37,873 nucleotides of DNA, from NCBI GenBank assembly GCA_012512325.1, contig JAAZEL010000090.1:1-37873 (forward strand), read 5' to 3'. The stretch comes from Candidatus Fermentithermobacillaceae bacterium. Its GTDB lineage: Bacteria; Bacillota; Sulfobacillia; Fermentithermobacillales; Fermentithermobacillaceae. Below, piece by piece: positions 17,139 to 24,345 of the stretch. The stretch's first letter is position 1, and every line of letters begins with the position of its first letter. Under the pieces are notes generated by a model. The model saw only the letters and a program-made list of their open reading frames with translations, was not told the origin of the DNA and made no database searches. The translations under genes were made by a program, and so were the position numbers.

Positions 17139-18371
17139 GTGAGCGCGTCGGAAACCGGCAACGGTAACCGCTGGATATCCACGGAGCTGAGAGGCTTTGA
17201 GCGAAAGCGGTTAATCGCCTACATGGCGCTGGTGGCGGGGATAGGACTTGTGTTCGCAGTCCTGGAGGTTAGACACTATGACTTGCCTGACCCTTGCACC
17301 ACCGCCTTTTTCACCATCCTTGGAATGATCAGCTTAAGCCGCCCGATAAAACTTGCAGCCAGACTCAACTTGCATGCAACTTGGCCGATTCTGATCGCCG
17401 CCCTTTATTGCTACGGCCTCCCCCTGGCCCTCCTCACAGGAGTACCCGGCATGCTTGCCCAAGCCGTTTTTCTCAGAAAACCATGGCTTACATCCATGTT
17501 TAACGCCGGGCAGATGGCCATAAGCTTGGGCCTGGCTGACCTGGCTTTTCAGCAGGTGAGATGCGTTACGCCTCATACCATAACCTGCAAAATAGTGGCC
17601 CTGGTATTGGCTATGGTCGTTTTCGACCTGTGCAACGTTACCCTGGTAAGCATTGCAGTGTCCAGGGAGCGGAAGCAAGAATGGCAAGAGTGCTTTTGGC
17701 AGATGGCCATTGCCAGGCGGCGCAGCCCTCTGCCGTTCATGTACCTCCTGTCCCTTACAGGCGCCCTGCTTTGCTCCTTTATCGGAAAGGGCGCGCTACT
17801 CATCAGTTTCGCCCATATGGTTGCAGTGTTTTACCTCATGCGCTTCCAACGGGAACTGGATATCAGGACTGAGGAATCCCGCACGGATCCCCTGACCAAG
17901 GCCAAGAACTACCGGTATCTTGAGGACTGGTTGCACAGCGAATTTCCGAAACTGGTGGCCGGCAAAACGCCGTGTTCTTTCGTGTTCATTGACCTGGACG
18001 GCCTGAAGACCGTTAATGACAAGTTCGGCCACGAGGCCGGGGATAAGGTGTTGATCGAGGTAACCAGGGCCTTGTTTTCCGTTACCAGGCCTGAAGATGT
18101 GACCATCCGGTACGGGGGGGACGAGTTCATCATAATCTGCCCCTCCCTGGACATCGAAGCTGCGGAAGCCCTTGGTCGACGCCTGATTGCCATCTGCAGC
18201 GCGCCGGTGTACTACGAAGGCTCATCTTTCAGCATAAGGTTGAGCGTGGGTGTATCTGCCTACCCTGACGATTCAGACGTAGGCAGGGACCTTATCCGGC
18301 TCGCCGACTGGGCCATGTACCATGCCAAAAGAGAAGGCGGCAACCGGGTGTGTAAAGCCGGCGACCTTTAG
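17139..18371 (+). CDS. Membrane-bound diguanylate cyclase (GGDEF domain)
   Basis: It makes cyclic-di-GMP from two GTP. The 410-residue protein has an N-terminal membrane sensor with about six hydrophobic segments between residues 24 and 235. I could not name the sensor domain. The GGDEF domain begins at TDPLTKAKNYRYL (about 249). It contains the metal-binding FIDLDGLKTVND, an intact GGDEF motif (326-330) and an RxxD inhibitory site (RPED, 317-320) exactly five residues upstream. It therefore looks active and product-inhibited. The GTG start follows GGAGGT. It has its own promoter and ends in a convergent arrangement with yraN. Its product could be the ligand of the riboswitch in front of flgB in this same window, which is an inference. 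Confidence 0.93.
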   Translation: MSASETGNGNRWISTELRGFERKRLIAYMALVAGIGLVFAVLEVRHYDLPDPCTTAFFTILGMISLSRPIKLAARLNLHATWPILIAALYCYGLPLALLTGVPGMLAQAVFLRKPWLTSMFNAGQMAISLGLADLAFQQVRCVTPHTITCKIVALVLAMVVFDLCNVTLVSIAVSRERKQEWQECFWQMAIARRRSPLPFMYLLSLTGALLCSFIGKGALLISFAHMVAVFYLMRFQRELDIRTEESRTDPLTKAKNYRYLEDWLHSEFPKLVAGKTPCSFVFIDLDGLKTVNDKFGHEAGDKVLIEVTRALFSVTRPEDVTIRYGGDEFIIICPSLDIEAAEALGRRLIAICSAPVYYEGSSFSIRLSVGVSAYPDDSDVGRDLIRLADWAMYHAKREGGNRVCKAGDL

Positions 18372-18379
18372 TGAGCTGT

Positions 18380-18406
18380 CCTTCCCAAAGCTACCGGCTG
18401 GGAAGG
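18380..18406. terminator. Convergent hairpin between the diguanylate cyclase gene and yraN
   Basis: CCTTCCCA (18380-18387) pairs perfectly with TGGGAAGG (18399-18406) across an 11-nt loop, in the 38-bp gap between two converging genes. Position suggests a shared bidirectional terminator, but neither strand has a proper T tract. Confidence 0.5.
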
Positions 18407-18409
18407 CCG

Positions 18410-18793
18410 TCAAAACTCGATAATCCCTTTGACTATGTTGAACTCCAGTGACGGTGGCTCCCCCGATTCCGACGCGCACACCAGATCCACCCGGATGCAG
18501 TCGTAGTGCCGCAAAATCCCACTGTGCTTGTACAGGAAGTCGCGAACGGCGAGTTTCAACCTCCTTACCTTGGCCCTGCTCACCGACTCTTGGGGTGTCA
18601 ACAGTGAACCGCGCTTCTTATAACGCACTTCCACAAATACAAGCACCGATTGCTGCGCCGCAACTATGTCGATTTCACCGTACGTGGAACGGTAGTTGCG
18701 GCAAATGATGCGGTAATCCTTTTCACGCAAGTAGTCGCACGCCAGCGTTTCCGCCTTGCGGCCGATGATGTGCCCCGCGGCCCCCGCCTTCAT
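18410..18793 (-). CDS. yraN: UPF0102 family endonuclease-like protein YraN
   Basis: The 127-residue protein belongs to the UPF0102/YraN family with a restriction-endonuclease-like fold. Typical motifs are visible: GRKAETLACDYLREKDYRIICRNYR split over residues 11-35, GEIDIVA at about 39-45 and VLVFVEVRYK at about 50-59. The Asp/Glu/Lys pattern is that of PD-(D/E)XK enzymes. The role is not established, and it is often found with comM, dprA and rnhB. Its ATG overlaps the comM stop (ATGA), so the two are translationally coupled. Confidence 0.93.
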   Translation of the reverse strand: MKAGAAGHIIGRKAETLACDYLREKDYRIICRNYRSTYGEIDIVAAQQSVLVFVEVRYKKRGSLLTPQESVSRAKVRRLKLAVRDFLYKHSGILRHYDCIRVDLVCASESGEPPSLEFNIVKGIIEF

Positions 18794-20316
18794 TCCAGGA
18801 TCCGCTGTCTGTATGACAGCGCTTCAGCTACATGTTCTTCCTCAATCCGAGGCGACTGATCCAAGTCGGCTATGGAAGCGGCAACCTTTATCACCCTGTA
18901 GTATGCCCTGGCGGACAGCTTCATCCGGCTATACGCGTCAAGGAGCAGTTTTCGCCCTGATGCGGCAATGCTAAGGAGGGCTGACAGCTCCCTGGGGCCC
19001 ATTTGGGAATTGGTGGCAAGGCCAACCGGTTCAAGCCGCTTTTTTTGCAGCTTCCTGGCTTCTTGCACCCTCGCCTTGACAGCCTGAAGGGCCTCGCCGC
19101 CGCCGGCCCGGGCCAAGTCTTCTATGCCCACTCTCTGTACGGCCATAAACAGGTCTATCCTATCCAGCAGGGGCCCATTGACCTTGGAAACGTATTGTCG
19201 CCTCTGGTAAGGGGTGCACAGGCAAGCTTGACTATCGCTGCCCCAGTAACCGCATTGGCACGGGTTCATGGCGGCCGCCAGGAGTATCCTGCACGGAAAC
19301 CGGTAGGTGCCTCCCGATCTGGTGATGGTGACAAATCCGTCCTCAAGGGGTTGGCGGAGCACGTTTATCACCTGGGCAGAGAATTCCGGGAGCTCGTCCA
19401 GGAACAGCACACCCCTGTGGGCGAGGGTTATCTCCCCCGGTTTGGGGACGGTGCCCCCTCCCACCATGGCCGCAGGGGTCACAGTGTGATGGGGAGCCCT
19501 GAAGGGACGCCGTGTCAGGAGCCCGCTCCCCTTTGGAAGCAACCCTGCCACGCTGTGAATTTTGGCCACCGTGACAGACTCCTCAGGAGTCAGGTCGGGC
19601 ATTATTTCAGGAAGCGCCTTGGCCAACATGCTCTTTCCCGCACCGGGAGGCCCGGCCAGGAGTATGTTGTGTTCGCCCGCCGCGGCGACCTCAAGCGCCC
19701 TCTTGGCCGCAAGCTGTCCCCTTATTTGCTCAAAGGCATGGGAGCCGGAGAGGGCGTTTCCATGGCATGCAGGTGCTTCCGCGCCGGGAAGGGATTGTTC
19801 CCCTCTGACAAACCGGGCAAGCTGGGTCAGGTTGGACGCCACCCTTATGTCGAAACCCTTGATGAAAGCTGCCTCGGCCTGGTTGTCTACAGGGATCACA
19901 GCCCCCTCATGCCCTGATTCGTACAAGGCCAGGACCATTGCAAGCACTCCCGGAACCGGCCTGATGCTGCCGTCCAGTGCCAGTTCGCCCAGGAAACCGT
20001 ACTTGTTGATAAGAGAAGTACCGGGAAGTTGACCGGACGCAACCAACAGGGAAATTGCCATTCCCAGGTCGAGCTGGGTCCCGTCTTTGTGGAGTCCGGC
20101 CGGGGCCAGATTCACGGTAACTCTACGGGATGGGATTTCAAAACCGGAGTTCCGGACAGCTGCCCGCACCCGGTGCTTAGCTTCTTTTACCGAGGTTGCA
20201 GGCATTCCAACAACTTCAAGCCCGGGCAACCCGCCTGAAACATCGGTCTCAACGGTAACCCGAAACCCGTCCACGCCAGACACTGTTGCGCTGAACACCG
20301 AAGAAAACAACCACAC
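18790..20316 (-). CDS. comM: ComM/YifB-type AAA+ Mg-chelatase-like ATPase
   Basis: ComM-type ATPases are helicases that promote branch migration during natural transformation in some bacteria. The 508-residue product (usual about 500-510) has the N-terminal Lon-like fold region with GLPGLEVVGMPATSVKEAKHR. Walker A is AGPPGAGKSMLAK (about 220-232). Walker B is GVLFLDELPEF, and the zinc-like cysteine cluster CQCGYWG...CLC follows. The C-terminus is the Mg-chelatase domain (ARAYYRVIKVAASIADL). It starts with GTG after GGAGG. The promoter and a hairpin lie just upstream. It is coupled to yraN, and both are separated from dprA by a plus-strand block. Confidence 0.94.
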   Translation of the reverse strand: MWLFSSVFSATVSGVDGFRVTVETDVSGGLPGLEVVGMPATSVKEAKHRVRAAVRNSGFEIPSRRVTVNLAPAGLHKDGTQLDLGMAISLLVASGQLPGTSLINKYGFLGELALDGSIRPVPGVLAMVLALYESGHEGAVIPVDNQAEAAFIKGFDIRVASNLTQLARFVRGEQSLPGAEAPACHGNALSGSHAFEQIRGQLAAKRALEVAAAGEHNILLAGPPGAGKSMLAKALPEIMPDLTPEESVTVAKIHSVAGLLPKGSGLLTRRPFRAPHHTVTPAAMVGGGTVPKPGEITLAHRGVLFLDELPEFSAQVINVLRQPLEDGFVTITRSGGTYRFPCRILLAAAMNPCQCGYWGSDSQACLCTPYQRRQYVSKVNGPLLDRIDLFMAVQRVGIEDLARAGGGEALQAVKARVQEARKLQKKRLEPVGLATNSQMGPRELSALLSIAASGRKLLLDAYSRMKLSARAYYRVIKVAASIADLDQSPRIEEEHVAEALSYRQRILE

Positions 20317-20354
20317 TACCTCCGACTGTGATTAGTGTTGCCTGGCGAAGTCTC

Positions 20355-20381
20355 GTGTCACACAACCCCAAAGGGTGACAC
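20355..20381. repeat. Inverted repeat in the comM leader
   Basis: GTGTCAC (20355-20361) and GTGACAC (20375-20381) form a perfect 7-bp inverted repeat with a 13-bp centre. It lies directly downstream of the predicted comM -10 box, so it would be at the very 5' end of the mRNA or act as an operator. Confidence 0.5.
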
Positions 20382-20391
20382 TGTTTGCTCA

Positions 20392-20420
20392 ATCATAACA
20401 TGCATTGTCAATACAGGCAA
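20392..20420 (-). promoter_or_regulatory. Sigma-A-type promoter of comM-yraN
   Basis: On the minus strand, TTGCCT (20420-20415) lies 17 bp before TATGAT (20397-20392). The boxes match the consensus at 4/6 and 5/6, about 75 bp upstream of the comM GTG, in the gap after trpS. Confidence 0.55.
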
Positions 20421-20426
20421 TATTTG

Positions 20427-21437
20427 CTAGAACAGCTTCCGTCGGGTGGGATCCGCAAGCAATGAAAGCCCCATACTCTGTTTAGCCCGCCTGAGTACCT
20501 GGGAGCTCACCTGGTTTGCCTTTTCCGCCCCCTGCCTGAGAATGCTTGACACCATCCCTGACTCGGCATACTCAGCGTACTTCTGCTGCACAGGCTCAAG
20601 GGCATAGATGATTGCATCTATAAGGGCCTTCTTGAAATCAGCGTATCCCTTGCCGGCAAACTCGTCTTCGATCTCAGGGAACCCAAGCCCGGTACACAAG
20701 GAGTAAATTGTCATCAGGTTGGCTATTGCAGGCTTATCTTCAGGAGAGTACACTATCTCCCGACCCGAATCAGTTACCGCCCTCCGGACCTTGGCCGCGA
20801 TTTCGTCTTTCGAGTCAGAAAGGCTAATATAGCTCAACGGGTTCGGATCTGACTTGGACATTTTCTTGTTCGGGTCCTGGAGAGACTTGACGCGTGCCCC
20901 GTATTCAGGGATTATGGCCTCGGGTATCTTGAAGGTCTCCCCGTACCTGCTGTTGAACCGTTCTGCAATATCCCGGCACAGCTCAACGTGTTGCTTCTGG
21001 TCTTCACCTACTGGAACCACGTCTGCATCGTACAAGAGGATGTCAGCTGCCATGAGCACCGGGTAGGTAAACAACCCAGAGGAAAACGACTCTGTGCCTC
21101 TGGCCTTTTCCTTGAACTGGGTCATTCTTGAGAGTTCTCCGAAGGTAGAGATACATTCAAGCATCCAAGAGAGCTCAGCATGGCACGGTACGTCCGACTG
21201 GGCGAACATGGTAACCTTCTCGGGATCAAGCCCTGAAGCAAGGTAGTAAAGGGCTGTATCCCTTATCGCCTTAGGCAATTCCTCTGGGTCCTGATACACG
21301 GTTATTGCATGGAGGTCTACAATGCAATAGTAGCAATCGTACTCATCCTGAAATTCCGTAAACCTCCTTATGGCGCCGAAGTAATTGCCTATATGTAACA
21401 CACCTGATGGCTGAACGCCTGAAAACGCTCGTTTCAC
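20427..21437 (-). CDS. trpS: Tryptophan-tRNA ligase (TrpS)
   Basis: This class I aminoacyl-tRNA synthetase charges tRNA-Trp. The protein starts KRAFSGVQPSGVLHIGNYFG with the HIGH-type motif HIGN at 15-18. The KMSKS loop is NKKMSKSDPN near residue 195, and the C-terminal anticodon-binding helices are intact. The frame continues upstream to 21563, but the GTG at 21437 has GGGGGGT 7 nt upstream and gives 336 residues, the normal length. I found no T-box leader upstream (no GGGTGG-type T-box sequence). A GCCGGC/GCCGGC hairpin at 21461-21487 lies in the leader. Confidence 0.95.
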   Translation of the reverse strand: MKRAFSGVQPSGVLHIGNYFGAIRRFTEFQDEYDCYYCIVDLHAITVYQDPEELPKAIRDTALYYLASGLDPEKVTMFAQSDVPCHAELSWMLECISTFGELSRMTQFKEKARGTESFSSGLFTYPVLMAADILLYDADVVPVGEDQKQHVELCRDIAERFNSRYGETFKIPEAIIPEYGARVKSLQDPNKKMSKSDPNPLSYISLSDSKDEIAAKVRRAVTDSGREIVYSPEDKPAIANLMTIYSLCTGLGFPEIEDEFAGKGYADFKKALIDAIIYALEPVQQKYAEYAESGMVSSILRQGAEKANQVSSQVLRRAKQSMGLSLLADPTRRKLF

Positions 21438-21557
21438 AGCACGTACCCCCCGTAATCGGCGCCGGCTGCCTTTTGAGGACTGCCGGCATGTATCCTTATA
21501 CTTGCCTTCAACGTTACCTGTGGCTCCCACACCTCTGATGAATACCGTATAACACAA

Positions 21558-21580
21558 GTGCATACTACTACGGTATGCAC
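21558..21580. repeat. Overlapping inverted repeats at the start of the small membrane protein gene
   Basis: GTGCATAC (21558-21565) and GTATGCAC (21573-21580) form a perfect 8-bp stem with a 7-nt loop. A second 8-bp repeat, ATACCGTA at 21542-21549 with TACGGTAT at 21570-21577, shares its right arm, so the two hairpins exclude each other. This could be an operator or a translational switch over the start codon. Confidence 0.5.
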
Positions 21581-21748
21581 GTGATAGGAGTTATTGTTTC
21601 GATCATAATAGGCATCTATACCCTGTCCTGGGCATGGACATTGCTCAAAGACAACAACCGCATCGGTGCAGCCTGGTCATTCTTACTCGCCGTAAGCTCC
21701 ATGGCCGCCTCCCTCTACTACTTCATCAGACACGGCTTCTTTCCTTAA
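21575..21748 (+). CDS. Small two-helix membrane protein (57 residues), unknown function
   Basis: This short plus-strand frame runs from ATG 21575 to TAA 21748 and is intact. It starts MHVIGVIVSIIIGIYTLSWA and then WTLLKDNNRIGAAWSFLL, ending in RHGFFP. It has two clear hydrophobic helices (about 3-21 and 30-50) separated by a charged turn, KDNNR. A GTG at 21581 is an alternative start. No good ribosome-binding site or promoter is visible, which lowers confidence. It occupies the otherwise empty region between trpS and the LuxR-type gene. I do not recognise a family. Confidence 0.5.
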   Translation: MHVIGVIVSIIIGIYTLSWAWTLLKDNNRIGAAWSFLLAVSSMAASLYYFIRHGFFP

Positions 21749-21845
21749 GCACCTTAAGCAGGGCGTTCACGACCCCATGCCCCAAGATTGCCCAGGCACT
21801 CTAAAAGCCAAATCAGCTTAACATACATAGATTATAGATTAGTTC

Positions 21846-21879
21846 CCTAAAGAGAAAAAGCCCTGGGATAATCCCCAGG
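21846..21879 (-). terminator. Intrinsic terminator downstream of the LuxR-type gene
   Basis: On the minus strand CCTGGG-GATTAT-CCCAGG (21879-21862) forms a 6-bp GC-rich stem followed by GCTTTTTCTCTTT (21861-21849). It lies about 60 bp after the stop of the regulator gene. It closes the sigK-yqeG-pilT-like-luxR direction of transcription and insulates trpS. Confidence 0.75.
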
Positions 21880-21936
21880 AAGTACTACAGCTGTCGCATC
21901 TCGGGGGGTGATCTGCGGCAACCATTTACAGTTCAC

Positions 21937-22644
21937 TTACATAATCGAGCCAAGATCCTTTTTTATATAGGGACCAAAAGACCCATTTTGGGAGGAACAA
22001 AGGGCTTTCATCACCGCGATGGCTGCCTGGGTTCTGTCCCTGACCCCCAGTTTCTTGTAAACATTGTACAGGTGGTTCTTGACGGTTTTCTCGCTGATGA
22101 ACAGTTGCTGAGCTATGGCCTTGTTGGACATACCCTTAGCCACAAGTTTGAGAGTCTCCAGCTCCCTTTCGCTGAGCTTGTCTACATCAGCAGGCTTAGA
22201 GTCTATGCTGGCGAATATCTCCAGGAAATGGGGGACACCGGAAGCTGCCAACTTATCAGCTATCGAGGACGAAATGTACACGTCCCTTCTTGAAGCGGCC
22301 GAGATGGCTGACACCAGCTGGTCGCAGGTCGCATGTTCGTCCACAAACCCGTATACACCCGCCCTGCAGTACTCGGCTATGGCGAACCACTGCAGGTTCT
22401 TGCATATCAGCACAAGACTGCAATCGGCGTACCGTCTCTTCAGGAAACCTATTCTTTCCAGGGTGAGTTGCCTGCCAGAATGATCGCTTCCAATCACGAT
22501 CACGTCATATCCGCCGGCAGGCTTCCTGCGTTCAAGATTTCCTGCGCCTTTGTACCACAGACGGACGTCGTCCCGCTCCTTTGAAATGGCTTGAAACTCT
22601 CTCCGCCATGCAGACTGTTCTACCGCAATCAGAACGTCAAGCAT
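21937..22644 (-). CDS. LuxR/NarL-type transcription regulator with a degenerate receiver domain
   Basis: The C-terminal 70 residues are a standard LuxR helix-turn-helix: LSERELETLKLVAKGMSNK, then AQQLFISEKTVKNHLYNVYKKLGV (about 157-202). The N-terminal part has the size and hydrophobic pattern of a receiver (MLDVLIAVEQ, YDVIVIGSDH, LVLICKN, GVYGFVDE), but key residues are missing. The acidic pair is replaced by AVEQ, and the phospho-acceptor position after YDVIVI is Gly52. It is probably not activated by a histidine kinase in the normal way. The ATG at 22644 has GGGGG 6 nt upstream, while a longer frame to 22794 runs into the preceding gene. It lies 52 bp after the PilT-like gene and is followed by a terminator. 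Confidence 0.85.
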   Translation of the reverse strand: MLDVLIAVEQSAWRREFQAISKERDDVRLWYKGAGNLERRKPAGGYDVIVIGSDHSGRQLTLERIGFLKRRYADCSLVLICKNLQWFAIAEYCRAGVYGFVDEHATCDQLVSAISAASRRDVYISSSIADKLAASGVPHFLEIFASIDSKPADVDKLSERELETLKLVAKGMSNKAIAQQLFISEKTVKNHLYNVYKKLGVRDRTQAAIAVMKALCSSQNGSFGPYIKKDLGSIM

Positions 22645-22696
22645 AGAATGCCCCCAATGACAAGTCTCACTAGGTATAATCGGATAAGAACCCGGC

Positions 22697-23707
22697 CTAG
22701 ATAAGACCTTCATCGGACAAACGCTTCCTGGCCGCCTCCAAGGTCTGCATCCCATACTTGCCGCCTGCGTGGATGAGGTCAGGGAGCTGAGCAAACTTGC
22801 CTTCTTTAAGGAGATTGCGCACCGGGTCCGTTCCTACGAGGATTTCCATTACAGCCACAGGCGCCTTTATCCCACGGACAAGTTCCTGATACAAGGCCCC
22901 GCCGAACACCTCGGACAGTCTGGCAATGAACTCCCTGCGCAAATCCGAGTTCACTGTATTGGCCAGGTTTTGGAGCCCGTTGGCTGTATCACAAGCGGGG
23001 AGCACCATAAACACCCTTGCTCCTCTTTCCGCCGCCAGCACCGCCTGCCACGCCAGCTTGTCGTCTACCTGCAAGTCCAGGGCTACTACATCCGCTCCCA
23101 TCCAGACAGCGGTCTCGACCGGCCCACTCCCATACATCAAATGCCCGGTTTCAACTTGATTCACAAAAGCCCTGCCCGGAGCTAACAAGTACTCGGCCGC
23201 CCCACAAAGCCAGGCTATGTACCTGAAGGATGTAGCGTTCATGTATTGCAGCACCGACGCCAGGGTAGTGGTCTTGCCTGACCGGGGTTTCCCGCAGATC
23301 AGGAACAGGCCCGGGCCGTTTGCAACCAGGTCCAGTACTTCTTCTGAGGTATTCAGTTCCTCGGGGCCTGGCAAGGGATCAGGCAGGAAGTGCATGACAA
23401 GGGCAGGACCGCCTACAGTCATGATCAGGTCAACCCGGCACCTCGCCCCGGCGCACAGGTGAAACCCAAACCGGGCAAAACCCGTTGAGTCGAAAAGCTG
23501 CCGGTGGGGTGTAGGCACTTGGCTGCTCAGGAACTCCTCTATGTGGTGTTCTTCAACGGCGGGGAGATCAAGCCGGACGGGCTCGTCCAACCCTATTCCG
23601 GCCAGGGGCCTATGGTGCGGCATTAGGTACAGATACCAAGCACCCCTCTGGACACAGGATTGGGCAAGACGGGAAAGGTAAGGCAATCCTTCTCCGGCAC
23701 GCGACAT
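22697..23707 (-). CDS. PilT-like secretion/twitching ATPase with degenerate catalytic boxes
   Basis: The 336-residue protein follows the PilT layout. An N-terminal domain of about 110 residues precedes Walker A GKPRSGKT at 139-146 and TLASVLQYMN, as in PilT. The C-terminus EILVGTDPVRNLLKEGKFAQ...GGKYGMQTLEAARK is very PilT-like. The Asp box (normally TIEDPIE) reads WLCGAAE. The Walker B/catalytic Glu motif (VGEMRD) reads ALDLQVD. The His box (GTLHT) reads MVLPA. So the fold is kept but hydrolysis is doubtful. The ATG at 23707 follows GGAGGG. It starts 15 bp after yqeG, a place where type IV pilus genes sit in some clostridia. No other pilus gene is present here. Confidence 0.82.
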   Translation of the reverse strand: MSRAGEGLPYLSRLAQSCVQRGAWYLYLMPHHRPLAGIGLDEPVRLDLPAVEEHHIEEFLSSQVPTPHRQLFDSTGFARFGFHLCAGARCRVDLIMTVGGPALVMHFLPDPLPGPEELNTSEEVLDLVANGPGLFLICGKPRSGKTTTLASVLQYMNATSFRYIAWLCGAAEYLLAPGRAFVNQVETGHLMYGSGPVETAVWMGADVVALDLQVDDKLAWQAVLAAERGARVFMVLPACDTANGLQNLANTVNSDLRREFIARLSEVFGGALYQELVRGIKAPVAVMEILVGTDPVRNLLKEGKFAQLPDLIHAGGKYGMQTLEAARKRLSDEGLI

Positions 23708-23721
23708 GGGGCCCCCTCCTC

Positions 23722-24249
23722 TCATGTCGTACCAATACGCTTTCTTACCAGCCTTTCAAGCAGCCTCATGATCTTCGTGCCCACAAACTCTTTGTGCCCG
23801 ATGCGCTCTACAAGCACCGTGTGGCAACCTACGAGATTTCCTCCAAGTACATCGGTAAACAGCTGGTCCCCGATAACGCATGTTTCGTGCGGCTTTGAAC
23901 CCAGCAACTCCAGGGCCCGCCTGAAGAAGCAGGAAACAGGTTTCTTGGCTCCTACAATTAGTTTCGTATTGAGTTTGCGCGACAGTTCAACGATGGTAGG
24001 GGCAGGCCGGGCGTTTGAGAGTATCAAAGTCTTGTAGCCCCTCCTGTGGAGGGAGTCAAACCAATCGGCAAGTTCCTCGGCAACCGTGTAGTCCCTCCAG
24101 GGGACAAGGGTGTTGTCCAGATCTGTGATAATCGACGTGATACCTCTTGCCTTGAGCCAATCAGGGGGCACATCATATATTGATTTCACGAATAACGACG
24201 GTGTCAGGAGCTGCCTGACAGTTCTTGGCTTTCCCGTATTGCCTGACAC
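23722..24249 (-). CDS. yqeG: YqeG family HAD IIIA-type phosphatase
   Basis: The 175-residue protein shows HAD motif I DLDNTLVPW (about 43-51), motif II LILSNA (about 75-80), and motif III/IV with a Lys in VGAKKPVSCFFRRAL and VIGDQLFTDVLGGN. The N-terminus (LLTPSLFVKSIYDVPPDWLKARG) is characteristic of YqeG, a Bacillota protein of incompletely known role related to mitochondrial PGP phosphatase Gep4. It starts with GTG after GGGAGGGGG. It lies between sigK and the PilT-like gene on the same strand. Confidence 0.92.
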   Translation of the reverse strand: MSGNTGKPRTVRQLLTPSLFVKSIYDVPPDWLKARGITSIITDLDNTLVPWRDYTVAEELADWFDSLHRRGYKTLILSNARPAPTIVELSRKLNTKLIVGAKKPVSCFFRRALELLGSKPHETCVIGDQLFTDVLGGNLVGCHTVLVERIGHKEFVGTKIMRLLERLVRKRIGTT

Positions 24250-24345
24250 AATCCAAGCCCCCTCCCTATATTATCAGTTATCATCCGGTAGTTAATCATA
24301 CCGTGTAACGGGCGTCATAGGAAGGGGCGGGACCCAGGGTTCAGG

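Noticed and set aside
21438-21574. T-box leader upstream of trpS
   Set aside because: No T-box sequence (GGGTGG-type) or specifier stem is visible. Only a GCCGGC/GCCGGC hairpin at 21461-21487 was found.
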